64,000 bases of DNA from Cupriavidus taiwanensis (lineage in GTDB: Bacteria; Pseudomonadota; Gammaproteobacteria; Burkholderiales; Burkholderiaceae). Positions within the stretch are counted from its first letter, which is position 1. The number at the start of each line of letters is the position of its first letter. Below the pieces are notes generated by a model, which was given only the letters and a program-made list of their open reading frames with translations, had not been told where the DNA came from and made no database searches. Location: positions 1,329,583-1,393,582 of the forward strand of contig NZ_LT984803.1 of assembly GCF_900250115.1 (NCBI RefSeq), given 5' to 3'. Both the position numbers and the translations under genes were made by a program. Shown piece by piece: positions 1 through 9,340 of the stretch.

Positions 1-2
1 CG

Positions 3-702
3 CTGCCGCGCGTGACCGGATCGACCGCAACCGACTGGCGCGCGGTGGGGCATATTGCCGTGGCCGGCCTGCTGCTGCAGGCGGCTATCTCGGCGGAGTA
101 TGGCGCGATCAGGCTCGGCATGCGGCCGGCGTGTCGGCGCTGATCGTCGGCATGCAGCCGATCTGACCGCGCTGATCGCCACGCGCATGGGCGAGCGCAT
201 CGGCGCGCGCCAGTGGCTGGGCCTGCTGCTGGGCCTTGCCGGCGTGGCACTGGTGGTGGCCAACAAGCTGGGCACGAGCGGCTTGACGCCGGCCAGCCTC
301 GCGCTGGCTGGCGGCGCGTTGCTCAGCATCACCGTGGGCACGGTCTACCAGCGGCATTTCTGCCCGGTGTTCGACCTGCGCATGGGTTCGGTGATCCAGT
401 TCGCCGCGGCGGCGCTTGCCTGCGTGCCGTTCGTTGCGTTCGAGACGCGGGTGGTGCAGTGGACTGCCGCGATGCTGGGCGCGCTGGCGTGGTCGGTGGT
501 GGCGTTGTCGATCGGCGCGATCTCGCTGCTGTTCCTGCTGATCCGCCAGGGTGCGGCCACCAAGGTGTCCAGCCTGATGTACCTGACGCCGCCCACCACG
601 GCGGTGATGGCCTGGTTGCTGTTCGGCGAGCGCTTCCCGCCACTGGCGGCAGCCGGCATGGTGCTGGCCGCGCTGGGTGTCGCGCTTGTCATCCGTCGCT
701 AG
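3..702 (+). pseudogene. EamA/DMT-family transporter, 5' truncated and frameshifted as read
   Basis: Inner-membrane drug/metabolite exporter of the EamA (DMT) superfamily; substrate unknown. The window starts inside the gene. From about position 172 the frame is clean and hydrophobic, with several membrane spans and the usual second EamA repeat, including SLMYLTPPTTAVMAWLLFGE near the end. Upstream, between about 85 and 170, the frame has to change three or four times to read the expected first-repeat helices (LLLQAA, then SALIVGMQP). Each change can be repaired by adding one or two bases in a short run. I read this as sequence error or, less likely, an inactive gene. The stop at 700-702 is normal for the family. 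Confidence 0.75.
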
Positions 703-784
703 TGGCGCGCGTTCGTATCGCGTAGGCCGCTGGTTCAGAATCTTCGCATTTCGTACTGCTTCGCGTCCTGTCTCCCTCTCGCCC

Positions 785-1222
785 ATGAAACCGCAAGCCG
801 AATCGCGCAGTGCCTATCCGTACTTCCAGCCGATCACACGCGTTGGATGGACAACGATGTCTATGGCCACGTTAACAACGTTGTCTACTACAGTTATTTT
901 GACACCGTGGTGAATACCTACCTGATCCGGCAGGGCGTGCTCGATGTCACGTCGGGCGAGACCATCGGCTGGTGATCGAGACGCAGTGCAACTACTTCTC
1001 GTCGCTCAGTTTTCCCGAGACCGTGGTCGCGGGTTTACGCGTAGCCAGGCTGGGTACGTCGAGCGTGCGCTATGAGGTGGGCCTGTTCAGCGGCGACAAC
1101 GAGGTCGCGGCCGCGCAAGGGCATTTCATTCACGTCTATGTCGATCGCGCTACGCGCCGGCCGGTACCGTTGCCGGCGCGTTGCGCGAAGCGCTGCTGCC
1201 CTTGGCAGCGGCGGGCGCGTGA
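785..1222 (+). pseudogene. 4HBT-fold acyl-CoA thioesterase, frameshifted as read
   Basis: Small hot-dog-fold thioesterase of the YbgC/FadM type, expected to hydrolyse acyl-CoA in the cytoplasm. The diagnostic motif [18 protein letters not shown] is present, with the catalytic Asp and the H-x-N-N that follows it, then [18 protein letters not shown] and a C-terminal strand ending GHFIHVYVD. The frame is broken near 840, 972 and 1177; adding one base at each place gives a continuous protein of about 146 residues. The ATG at 785 is chosen because the protein would start MKPQAESRS, just ahead of the first beta strand. It lies between the transporter and the nitroreductase in the same direction. 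All three breaks are in doublets, so sequence error is likely. Confidence 0.75.
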
Positions 1223-1264
1223 CGGGCGCACGGGAATAGTACGGGGCAACAGGAGATGAACAAG

Positions 1265-1977
1265 ATGTCCCACGAGAAGCTATTCGGCTCGCAGGAGGCC
1301 GTGGACTGCGTGGATCGCGCGATCCTGACGCGGCGTTCGGTGCGGGCCTTCCTCGATACGCCCGTGCCGCGCAGCACCGTGGAAGAGATCCTGGCGGTGG
1401 CCAGCCGCGCGCCGTCCGGCACCAATACGCAGCCGTGGCGCGTCTATGTGCTGTCGGGCGAGGCCAAGGCGAAGCTGTGCGCCGACGTGCTGGCCGCCTA
1501 TGAAGACCCGAGCGCGACAGCAAGTACCGGGAGGAGTACCCGTACTATCCGCGCGAATGGGCCGACCCGTATCTGTCGCGGCGGCGCAAGGTGGGCTGGG
1601 ACCTGTACGGGCTGCTCGAGATCAGCCGCGAGGACAAGGCGCGCATGCACGAACAGCATGCGCGCAACTTTCGTTTCTTCGATGCGCCGGTGGGCCTCAT
1701 CTTCACCATCGACCGCATCATGGAGCAGGGCAGCTGGCTCGACTACGGCATGTTCCTGCAAAGCATCATGGTCGCCGCCCGCGCGCGCGGGCTCGATACC
1801 TGCCCGCAGGCGGCGTTTGCCCAATTCCACAAGATCATCGCCAGCCACCTGCGGCTGCCGCCAGAAGAAATGGTGGTGTGCGGCATGTCGCTCGGTTTTG
1901 CCGATCCGGAGGCCGTCGCAAACCGCCTCACCACGGAACGGGAGCCAGTCAGCGGGTTTGCGCGTTTTCTCTCATAG
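1265..1977 (+). pseudogene. Nitroreductase-family oxidoreductase, frameshifted as read
   Basis: FMN-dependent NAD(P)H oxidoreductase of the nitroreductase fold; substrate unknown. The N-terminal FMN-binding signature is clear (ILTRRSVRAFLDTPVP, then ASRAPSGTNTQPWRVYVL), and the C-terminal half has the family pattern (LDTCPQAAFAQ, MVVCGMSLGFADP). AGGAG at 1251-1255 is correctly spaced for the ATG at 1265; the in-frame ATG at 1256 is too close to it. One base is missing near 1515, where the reading goes from AAYEDP to KYREEYPYYPREW. With that base restored the protein is about 238 residues, normal for the family. Confidence 0.8.
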
Positions 1978-2193
1978 TGAAATTTGTTTCAGCATGTAAC
2001 GATGGACGCCGATATCACACAAGACTTTGCGTATTGGCTTCGTCGTTACGAAGGGGTAGCAAGGGGTGAGCCGGACTGCGCTTGGATCGCGCGCACAAGA
2101 GTTCGATAGCGTACGTGACGCATCGCGTACTTTTTTCGCAATGCGGAAATGCATGTGAATCGAACTTTAAGGAGCGTCTGTAAGTCTTTAATC

Positions 2194-2222
2194 TTGCTAA
2201 CAATTTCTTTATTTCCTACACT
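2194..2222 (+). promoter_or_regulatory. Candidate sigma-70 promoter for pbpG
   Basis: TTGCTA (2194-2199), a 17-base spacer and TACACT (2217-2222), about 28 bases before the pbpG ATG. Each hexamer matches four of six consensus bases. The rest of the 1978-2250 gap holds nothing else that I recognise. There is no clear ribosome-binding site before the ATG. Confidence 0.45.
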
Positions 2223-2250
2223 AGCGCCATTCCTATGCGCTGAACGAATC

Positions 2251-3463
2251 ATGTTCCGGTCTGATTCCATTTTCTCCAGATTCTTCGGCTCCACACCCTT
2301 GTCCGCCGTAGCCGCCGCGGTACTGGTGTCGGTGTCGATGGTCGCGGTGCCCGTGGCCGAAGCGGCCACCAAGGCCGCCTCCACGCAAAAAACAAGCAAA
2401 AGCAGGCAAATTCCGCCAAACGGAGAAAAAGACCGCTTCAACGCCTGTTGCCAAGAGCGCGCGCAATGCCAAGGTCGCGAAGAGCGAAGCGGGCTCCGCG
2501 CGCAAGGTGGTGGTGCTGAAGAAAGGCAAGCGCCACGTCGTGGTGGCGCAGCGCGCGGCCCCGGTGCGGGCTGCGTTTACGCCTTCCAAGCCGTCGCTGG
2601 GCGAGGCCATGGGCCTGCGCGACACCGACGACGCCCTGGCCCTGCGCTCCAGCGCGCGCTGGTGATGGACCAGAACTCCAACGAGGTGCTGTTCCAGAAG
2701 AATGCCGGTGCGGTGCTGCCGATTGCATCGATCACCAAGCTCATGACCGCGCTGGTGGTGATGGACTCGCGCCTGCCGATGGACGAGGTGCTGACCATCA
2801 CGAGGAAGACCGCGACACCGAGAAGCACAGCAGCTCGCGCCTGCGCTTCGGCACGCAGCTGACGCGCCAGGAACTGCTGCTGCTGGCGCTGATGTCGTCC
2901 GAGAACCGCGCGGCTTCGGCGCTGGGCCGCCACTATCCGGGCGGCCTGCCGGCCTTTGTGCAGGCCATGAACCGCAAGGCGCGCGAGCTCGGCATGAACG
3001 ACAGCCATTTCGTCGATTCCAGCGGCCTGTCGAGCAGCAACGTGTCGAGTGCGACCGACCTGGTGCGCATGGTCAATGCCGCGTACCGGAACCCGACCAT
3101 CCGCGAGTACTCGACCCAGACCGAGCATGAAGTCAACGTGCTGGGCCGCACCCAGCATTACGTCAGCACCAACCGCCTGGTGCGCGGCGGCAACTGGGAG
3201 ATCGGCCTGCAGAAGACCGGCTTTATCTCCGAGGCCGGCCAGTGCCTGGTGATGCAGGCGCGGTGCACGGGCGCAACGTGGTGATGGTGTTCCTGGATTC
3301 GTCCGGCAAGCTGTCGCGCTTTGCCGATGCCAACCGGGTCAAGGACTGGCTCGAGCATTCGCCGTCGTCGCCGCAGCGCGGCTTCCCGTCGTCGCCGAAC
3401 CTGACGCAGGGGCCGGGCGGCGCGCACGCGGTGCTGGCGTCGCAGCAATCGCGCGGCATCTGA
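2251..3463 (+). pseudogene. pbpG: D-alanyl-D-alanine endopeptidase/carboxypeptidase (S11), frameshifted as read
   Basis: Periplasmic penicillin-binding protein of the S11 family that trims or cuts peptidoglycan cross-links (PBP7/PbpG type). A signal peptide starts at 2251 (MFRSDSIFSRFFGSTPL, hydrophobic core, AEA) and is followed by a lysine- and alanine-rich linker. All three active-site motifs are present: SITK with the nucleophile Ser at 2728-2730 and Lys at 2737-2739, SEN at 2898-2906, and KTG at 3213-3221. Single bases are missing near 2400, 2432, 2657, 2803 and 3263. Restoring them gives a full-length protein of about 400 residues ending SQQSRGI. Because every catalytic motif is kept on both sides of the breaks, sequence error is much more likely than gene loss. 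A bidirectional terminator follows. Confidence 0.8.
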
Positions 3464-3481
3464 GGCCGCACGCCTGCACAT

Positions 3482-3510
3482 AAAAAACGCGCCGCATTGC
3501 GGCGCGTTTT
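3482..3510. terminator. Bidirectional rho-independent terminator between pbpG and the FAD oxidase
   Basis: The arms CGCGCCGC (3488-3495) and GCGGCGCG (3499-3506) with a three-base loop are flanked by six A on the left and four T on the right. The hairpin can therefore stop transcription from both convergent genes. Confidence 0.85.
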
Positions 3511-3528
3511 GCTTTGGTGGCGGCAGCG

Positions 3529-4938
3529 TCAGAGCAGCTTGCCGGGTTCATGATCCCGGCGGGATCGAACACCGCCTTGAGCTCGCGCATCAGCCGCAAT
3601 TCCAGCGGATCCTTCACCGCCAGGAAGGCATGGCGCTTGAGCTGGCCGATGCCATGTTCGGCGCTGATGCTGCCGCCGTAACGCATCACCTCGTCCAGCA
3701 CCGCCTCGGTCACGGCATCGCCCCTGGTGGCCGCCCACTCCGTGGGGGCGCCGGCCGGACGCGACAGGTTGTAGTGCAGGTTGCCGTCGCCGAAGTGCCC
3801 GAACACGAAGGGCGGATCGCGGCATCGAGCGCGCGCAGCCGGGCCGCCATCGATTCCATGAAGGCCGGGATCTGCTCGATCGGCAGCGACACGTCGTGCT
3901 TGAGATGCGGACCGTCGGCGCGCTGCGCTTCCGAGATCTCCTCGCGCAGCTTCCACAGCGCCTGCAGCTGCGCCAGCGATGCCGAGACGGCGGCATCGAG
4001 GCACAGCTCGCGCTCCAGCGCCTCGCCGATGACCCGTTCCAGCAGCGCGTTCAGGGCTGCCTCATCGGTGGTATCGGCCAGTTCCACCAGCACATAGCCC
4101 GGATAGCGCTGCGCGAACGGTTCCTGCACGCCTTCCGCATGCGCGAGCACCAGGTCCAGGCAATCACCGGTAAAGAACTCGAAGGCCTGCAGGCGTGCGC
4201 CGCATTGCTCGAACAGCAGTTCATAGAGCGCCAGCGACTGCGCGGGGGAGGCCACCGCCGCCAGCACCACGCTGCGCGTATCGGTGCGCGGGAACAGGCG
4301 CAGCGCCGCCGCGGTGATCACGCCCAGGGTGCCTTCGGAGCCGATCAGCAGCTGCTTCAGGTCATAGCCGGTATTGTCCTTGCGCAGCGTGCGCAGCCCG
4401 TGGAAGACCTCGCCGTTGGGCAGGACGGCCTCGACCCCGAGCACCAGCTCGCGCGTCATGCCATAGCGCACCACGTTGACGCCGCCGGCATTGGTGGCCA
4501 GGTTGCCGCCGATCTGGCACGAGTCCTCGGCCGCCAGCGACAGCGGCAGCAAGCGGTTGGCGTCCTGGGCGGCACGGCGCAGGTTGCCCAGGATGCAGCC
4601 GGCCTCGGCCACCATGGTATTGGCGATGGTGTCGAGCGAGCGCACCGCGTTCATGCGGTCCAGGCTCAGCACCACGTTGTGCGCGTGCGCGTCGGGGTGG
4701 CGCCGCCGCACAGGCCGGTATTGCCGCCGCGTGGCACCACCGGCACCGCGGCCTGCTGGCATAGCGCCAGCGCGCGCGCCACCTCGTCGACGCTACGGGG
4801 CCGCAGCACCGCCTGGGCCTGGCCGCGGTAGATGCCGCGCCAGTCGGACAGCCATGGCGCGATGTCGTCGGGGTGGGTCAGCGCGGTGTCGGGGCCGAGG
4901 GCTTCGGTGAGCCGCTGGGCAAAGGATCCGTTTTGCAT
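3529..4938 (-). pseudogene. FAD-linked oxidase (D-2-hydroxyacid/D-lactate dehydrogenase type), frameshifted as read
   Basis: Flavoprotein of the GlcD/D-lactate/D-2-hydroxyglutarate dehydrogenase group, oxidising a D-2-hydroxy acid. The N-terminal FAD_binding_4 domain has PRGGNTGLCGGA and the later IGGNLATNAGGVNVVRYG; the C-terminal FAD-oxidase domain has FGHFGDGNLHYN and SAEHGIGQLKR. Single bases are missing near 4699, 3817 and 3544; repaired, the protein is about 470 residues, normal for the family. The start ATG (4936-4938) is 15 bases downstream of the gntR stop, so the two genes are probably cotranscribed and the GntR protein is the likely regulator. The exact substrate cannot be told from sequence. 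Confidence 0.82.
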
Positions 4939-4953
4939 GGTGGTGGTGTCGTC

Positions 4954-5703
4954 TCAGGAAAGGGATGCGGGGCTGGCGGCGTTCGCCGACGTTGCTGCGT
5001 CAGCGCGCGTGCGTAGCGACAACCCCAGGCGGTGGGCGGCGCTTTGCAGGTGCGCCACCGCCGCCGCGCGCGCCGCGCCGGCATCGCCGCGGCGGATGGC
5101 CGCGACGATGGCCTCGTGTTCGGCATGCACGGTCTCGGCCAGCCCTGGCTGGCGCAGCGTATTGGCACGCGCGGTGGCGACGGCCTGGTGCAGTTGCAGG
5201 TTCAGGTACTGCAGCAGCTGGCGGTAGTACGGGTTGTGCGTGGCGGCGGCGATGCCGATATGGAAAGCCGCGTCGAGATCGGCAGCCGGCTGCGGGTCAT
5301 AGAGCCGGGCCTGCAGGCGCTGCAGCAGCGCCGTCAGCGCGGCCACGTCGTCATCGGTGCGGCGCACCGCGGCCAGCGCCGCGGCGGCGCCTTCCAGGTC
5401 GATGCGCAGGTCGTACAGGTCGGCCAGGTCGCCGGCGGCGAGCTCGGGGTCGCGCGGCAGCTGGAAGCCGGCTGCGCCGGTGCGCGAGCGCACCGTGCAG
5501 CCAACGCCCTGGCGCGACTCGACCAAGCCCTGCGAGCGCAGGTGCTCGGTGACTTCACGGATCACGGCGGCGCTGACGCCGTATTGCTCGGCCAGCTGCC
5601 GGCCGGTCGGCAGGCGGCTGCCAACGGGGTAGGTGCCGCTTTCGATCTCGGCGCGCAGCTGGCGCGTGACCTGTTCGGTCAGGGTGACGGTGCGGGTACG
5701 CAT
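4954..5703 (-). CDS. GntR/FadR-type transcriptional regulator (FCD domain)
   Basis: A 249-residue regulator. The N-terminal winged helix (about residues 8-75) has the GntR pattern SRLPTGRQLAEQYGVSAAVIREVTEHLRSQG (two segments), and the all-helical FCD effector domain covers about residues 95-225 (LYDLRIDLEGAAAALA, AFHIGIAAATHNPY, HAEHEAIVAAIRRGD). FCD regulators usually bind a small organic acid. It is the first gene of a leftward pair with the FAD-linked hydroxyacid oxidase, so its inducer may be that enzyme's substrate (inference). The frame is intact although most neighbours are broken. The promoter lies so close to the ATG that the mRNA is probably leaderless, and no Shine-Dalgarno sequence is visible. 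Confidence 0.88.
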   Translation of the reverse strand: MRTRTVTLTEQVTRQLRAEIESGTYPVGSRLPTGRQLAEQYGVSAAVIREVTEHLRSQGLVESRQGVGCTVRSRTGAAGFQLPRDPELAAGDLADLYDLRIDLEGAAAALAAVRRTDDDVAALTALLQRLQARLYDPQPAADLDAAFHIGIAAATHNPYYRQLLQYLNLQLHQAVATARANTLRQPGLAETVHAEHEAIVAAIRRGDAGAARAAAVAHLQSAAHRLGLSLRTRADAATSANAASPASLS

Positions 5704-5711
5704 GGCTGTCG

Positions 5712-5740
5712 ATTATAAGGTTTTCTGGTTATCTGAAAAC
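5712..5740 (-). promoter_or_regulatory. gntR promoter with overlapping inverted repeat
   Basis: Read on the minus strand: TTTTCA (5739-5734), a 16-base spacer and a perfect TATAAT (5717-5712). The inverted repeat GTTTTC (5720-5725) / GAAAAC (5735-5740) covers the spacer and the -35. This suits an autorepressor site for the adjacent GntR protein. The -10 ends only eight bases before the ATG. Confidence 0.6.
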
Positions 5741-5842
5741 ATAGGGTAAACGTGGGCGACGCGTCAACGCGAGGCACCAAAGCAAAACGCGCGGACTGCC
5801 TTGCAGGCAGCCCGCGCGTTGGCGGCAATGGCTCAGGTGGCG

Positions 5843-6628
5843 TCAGGCCGCGGCTTCGGTCACATAGCCCATGCCGCGCGAGATCTGCAGGGCGGTGTCC
5901 TTCAGGTTCTGCAGCCAGCTGTCCTGCAGCCGGTCGGCCGGCGCCGACAGCGACAGGCCTGCCACCAGCCGGCGCGAGTCGTCGTAGATGCCGGCGGCGA
6001 TGCAGCGCACCCCCAGTTCCAGCTCTTCGTTGTCGCGGGCATAGCCGTTGGTGCGGACCCAGTTGAGTTCGCGTTCCAGCTTGGCCAGGTCGGTGATCGA
6101 AGTGCGCGTGTGGCCGGCCAGCCCGGTGCGGGTGGCGTAATTGCGCACGCGCGCCGATTCGTCGGCGGCCAGGAACAGCTTGCCCACCGAGGTCAGGTGC
6201 AGCGGGGCGCGGCCGCCGATGGCGCGCACCACCTGCATGCCCGAGCGCTCGCTGTAGGCGCGCTCGATATAGACGATCTCGTCGCCCTGGCGCACCGACA
6301 GGTTGACGGTCTGGCCGGTGACCCGGTGCAGCGCGCGCATTGGCGCCAGCGCCGCGTCACGCACCGACAGGCGCGCCTTGACCAGGTTGCCCAACTCCAG
6401 CAGGCGCATGCCGAGTCGGTAGCTGCCGGGGTCGGAGCGGTCGACAAAGCGGCACGCGACCATGTCGTTGAGGATGCGGTGCGCGGTGGAGGGATGCAGG
6501 CCGGTGGCCAGCGACAACTCTTTCAGGCTGACCGGATCGGCATGCTGCGCAAGGGCGTCCAGCAGGGTCATCATGCGCTCGATGACCTGGATGGACGTCT
6601 TGCCGGGTGACTTGTCTGCGTCGGACAT
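5843..6628 (-). CDS. IclR-family transcriptional regulator
   Basis: A 261-residue regulator starting MSDADKSPGKTS. The winged-helix domain covers about residues 10-70 (IQVIERMMTLLDALAQ, LSLATGLHPSTAHRILNDMV), and the IclR effector-binding GAF-like domain about 85-255 (GRAPLHLTSVGKLFLA, RDNEELELGVRCIAAGIYDD). I chose the ATG at 6628 because the upstream extension has no IclR character and would run through the operator candidate at 6695-6715. The gene is divergent from the lutA-lutB pair, so it probably controls lactate or other hydroxyacid use (inference from position). Effectors of the family are small aromatic or aliphatic acids. Confidence 0.87.
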   Translation of the reverse strand: MSDADKSPGKTSIQVIERMMTLLDALAQHADPVSLKELSLATGLHPSTAHRILNDMVACRFVDRSDPGSYRLGMRLLELGNLVKARLSVRDAALAPMRALHRVTGQTVNLSVRQGDEIVYIERAYSERSGMQVVRAIGGRAPLHLTSVGKLFLAADESARVRNYATRTGLAGHTRTSITDLAKLERELNWVRTNGYARDNEELELGVRCIAAGIYDDSRRLVAGLSLSAPADRLQDSWLQNLKDTALQISRGMGYVTEAAA

Positions 6629-6694
6629 GGTGGAAAACGTAGCAATGTTGCCTTGCGGCATTTTTAAGCGACTGCCCGATTCTATCTCGCATCG

Positions 6695-6715
6695 TGAAAA
6701 TTTCAATAGGTGAAA
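6695..6715. promoter_or_regulatory. IclR-type operator candidate in the iclR-lutA divergent region
   Basis: TGAAA (6695-6699), A, TTTCA (6701-6705), five bases, TGAAA (6711-6715). The first two arms make the palindrome TGAAAATTTCA, similar to the GGAAA/TTTCC core bound by IclR proteins, and the third arm extends the array. It lies 67 bases upstream of the IclR start codon and 148 bases before lutA. Confidence 0.45.
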
Positions 6716-6862
6716 TGACATTACGGTAAGAATGCACCCGTGATGCCGCCCCGGCGTGCCGTGCATGGCAACGCATTCATGGCGCCGATGAACGCTTTGT
6801 GCGCCACCCGCGGCGCCGAACGCGCATAATTGCGGGGTTTCAGGGTCTGGGAGAAGTCAACA

Positions 6863-7587
6863 ATGCGAGTCGGTCTGTTCCACACCTGCCTGGTGGACCT
6901 GATGGGCCCGGAGATCGTTTTTCGGTGCTCAAGCTGCTCGAAGCCGCCGGCTACGAGGTCATGGTGCCCGAGGCGCAGACCTGCTGCGGCCAGCCGGCCT
7001 ACAACTCGGGGGAGCGCGCGGTGTCGCGCGACCTGGCCGAGAAATTCCTGCGCGAGTTCGAGATGTTCGAGTACATCGTGGTGCCGTCGGGCAGTTGCGG
7101 CGGCATGATCCGGCACCACTACGCCGATTTGCTGCGTGACGATCCGGAGCTGAACGGCCGCTACGAGCGCCTGCGCGAACGCGTGTTCGAGCTGACCGAC
7201 TTCCTCGCCAACGTCGCGCGGATCGAGAGCCTGCCGTCGACTTTCTCGGGCCATGTGACCTACCACGATTCCTGTTCGGGGCTGCGCGAACTGGGGGTCA
7301 AGCAGCAGCCGCGCGCGTTGCTGTCGCGCCTGCCCGGCGTGCAGCTGACCGAGATGAAGGACTGCGAGGCCTGCTGTGGTTTCGGCGGCACCTTCTCGGT
7401 CAAGTACGGCAATATCTCCACGGCCATCGTCGACGAGAAATGCGCCAATATCCAGGCCACCGGTGCCGATGCCGTGGTGTTGGGCGACCTGGGCTGCATG
7501 CTCAATATCGAAGGCCGCCTGCGCCGCACCGGCGACAGCCGCACCCGCGTGCTGCATATCGCGCAGGTGCTGGCGGGCGACGCCTGA
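6863..7587 (+). pseudogene. lutA: LutA-type (Fe-S) oxidoreductase subunit, one frameshift as read
   Basis: LutA/YkgE-like subunit of the iron-sulfur L-lactate oxidation complex, with two CCG (cysteine-rich) domains that bind Fe-S clusters. The first domain shows TCCGQPAYNSG and PSGSCGG; the second shows YHDSCSGLRELGV and CEACCGFGGTFSVKYG. The ATG at 6863 has GGGAG upstream. One base is missing near 6922 (PEI to FSVLKLLEAAGYEV); restored, the protein is about 241 residues, normal for LutA. A -10-like CATAAT at 6825-6830 precedes it. lutB follows 29 bases downstream. Confidence 0.85.
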
Positions 7588-7616
7588 GCGCGCCGACACA
7601 TCAGGAATTCGCCACG

Positions 7617-9028
7617 ATGCAAGTCCACAGCATGGAATTCAAGGCGCGCGCCGGCCAGAAGCTGGCCGACCAGCGCCTGCAGCAGAACCTGAAGAAGCTC
7701 TCGACCAAATTCGTCACGGCGCGCGCCGATGCGATCCGCGATATCGATTTCGACGCCACCCGCGAGGCCCTGAAAGAGCGCCGCAACCGCGCGCTGGAAA
7801 ACCTCGACGTCTGGCTCGCCACGTTTGAAGAGAACGCGACCCGGCGCGGCGCCACCGTGCTGTTCGCCGAAACCACCGCCGACGCCGCCCGGCTGGTCGC
7901 CGAAATTGCGCAGAAGCACGGCGTGAAGAAGGTCATCAAGAGCAAGTCGATGGTGACCGAGGAAATGCGCCTGAACCAGGTGCTGGGCGAGATGGGCGTG
8001 CAGAGCATCGAGACCGACCTGGGCGAGTACATCCTGCAGATCAACGACTCCGAGCCGCCGTCGCACATCATTGCGCCGGTGGTGCACAAGGACAAGGACG
8101 AGATCGCCGACCTGTTCGCGAGGGTCCACCACAAGCCGCGGCTGACCGAGATCCCGGAGATGACGCGCGAGGCGCGCGAAGTGCTGCGCCCGGAATTCCT
8201 CAGCGCCGACATGGGCGTCACCGGCGGCAACTTCATCATCGCCGAGACCGGCTCGGTGGCGGTGGTGACCAACGAGGGCAATGAAGGCATGTGCACGGTG
8301 ATGCCGCGCGTGCATGTCGCGGTGACCGGCATCGAGAAGGTGCTGCCGACACTGGAAGACCTGGCCACGGTGATGCGCCTGCTGCCGCGCTCGGCCACCG
8401 GCCAGGCGATTTCCAACTACTTTTCGCTGCTGACCGGGCCGCGCGCCGAGGGCGAGCGCGATGGCCCCGAGCACATGTATTTCGTGCTGGTCGATGGCGG
8501 CCGCAGCGGACTGATCGGCGGCGACTTCCAGGAGATGCTGCGCTGCATCCGCTGCGGCGCCTGCATGAACCACTGCCCGGTCTACCAGAAGATCGGCGGC
8601 CATGCCTATGGCTGGGTCTATCCCGGCCCGATGGGCAGCGTGCTGACGCCCAGCTACGTTGGCCTGGCCAAGACCGTCGACCTGCCGCAGGCGGCCACCA
8701 TGTGCGGCGAATGCAATCGCGTCTGCCCGGCGTCGATTCCATTGTCCGACCTGCTGCGCAAGCTGCGCGAAAACAAATGGAACGCGGCCTGCGGCCATGG
8801 CAGGAGCGCTTTGCGCTCAAGGCCTGGGGCTACGTGGCGAAGCGGCCTGAACTCTATGCGCTGAGCGCCCGCATCGGTGCCTGGCTGCTGGGCCGCATGG
8901 GCGGCAGCAACGGACTGATCGCCCGCCTGCCGCTGGCGGGCAAGGGCTGGACCGAAACCCGCGACATGCCGGCGCCGTCGGGCCGCACGTTCCGCGAACT
9001 CTACAAGGAAAGGAGGGCGCGTTCATGA
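7617..9028 (+). pseudogene. lutB: LutB-type iron-sulfur lactate oxidation subunit, one frameshift as read
   Basis: LutB/YkgF-like protein of about 470 residues. The LUD domain occupies roughly residues 65-300 (KSKSMVTEEMRLNQ, GVTGGNFIIAETGSVAVVTNEGN). A ferredoxin-like domain follows with CIRCGACMNHCP from Cys310 and CGECNRVCP from Cys363, binding two 4Fe-4S clusters. AGGA at 7603-7606 is well placed for the ATG at 7617. One base is missing near 8780 (RENKWERGLRPWQERF), so only the last 80 or so residues are out of frame as read. The stop TGA overlaps the ATG of the next gene. It would work with LutA in L-lactate oxidation to pyruvate. Confidence 0.87.
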
Positions 9029-9294
9029 GCGCCAGGAATTCGGAAGCGCTGGCGCGCATGCGCGCCGCGCTGGAGCAGCACATGGCCGGTGCCAAGCCCG
9101 CGCAGGAGCTGGTGCGCGAATGGCGCGAAGCCGGCAGCGCGCTGGCCTTGCCGCCGGTCTACGGCCAGGCCATGGAAGAACTGCTGCGCCGGCTGGAGAT
9201 GGCGGCGGTGTTCGCGCAGGACAGCTGCTCGTTTTCGAGCACCGCGGTCACCGAGCAGCTGGCGCGGTGGCTGGACAAGGCGGCGACGGCCTGA
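9025..9294 (+). CDS. Small protein translationally coupled to lutB, function unknown
   Basis: An 89-residue, alanine-rich, mostly helical protein (MSARNSEALARMRAALEQHM at the start, SSTAVTEQLARWLDKAATA at the end). Its ATG overlaps the lutB stop in ATGA, so it is made by coupled translation. The position is where lutC (a second LUD-domain protein) often sits, but this protein is far too short and shows no LUD motif. I do not recognise a domain. No signal peptide or membrane span is visible. It could be an accessory or assembly factor of the LutAB complex; that rests only on gene order. Confidence 0.7.
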   Translation: MSARNSEALARMRAALEQHMAGAKPAQELVREWREAGSALALPPVYGQAMEELLRRLEMAAVFAQDSCSFSSTAVTEQLARWLDKAATA

Positions 9295-9340
9295 GGCCGC
9301 CACGCCTCACGGCGGCGGTGTTCGCAAGCGCCGCCGCGGC

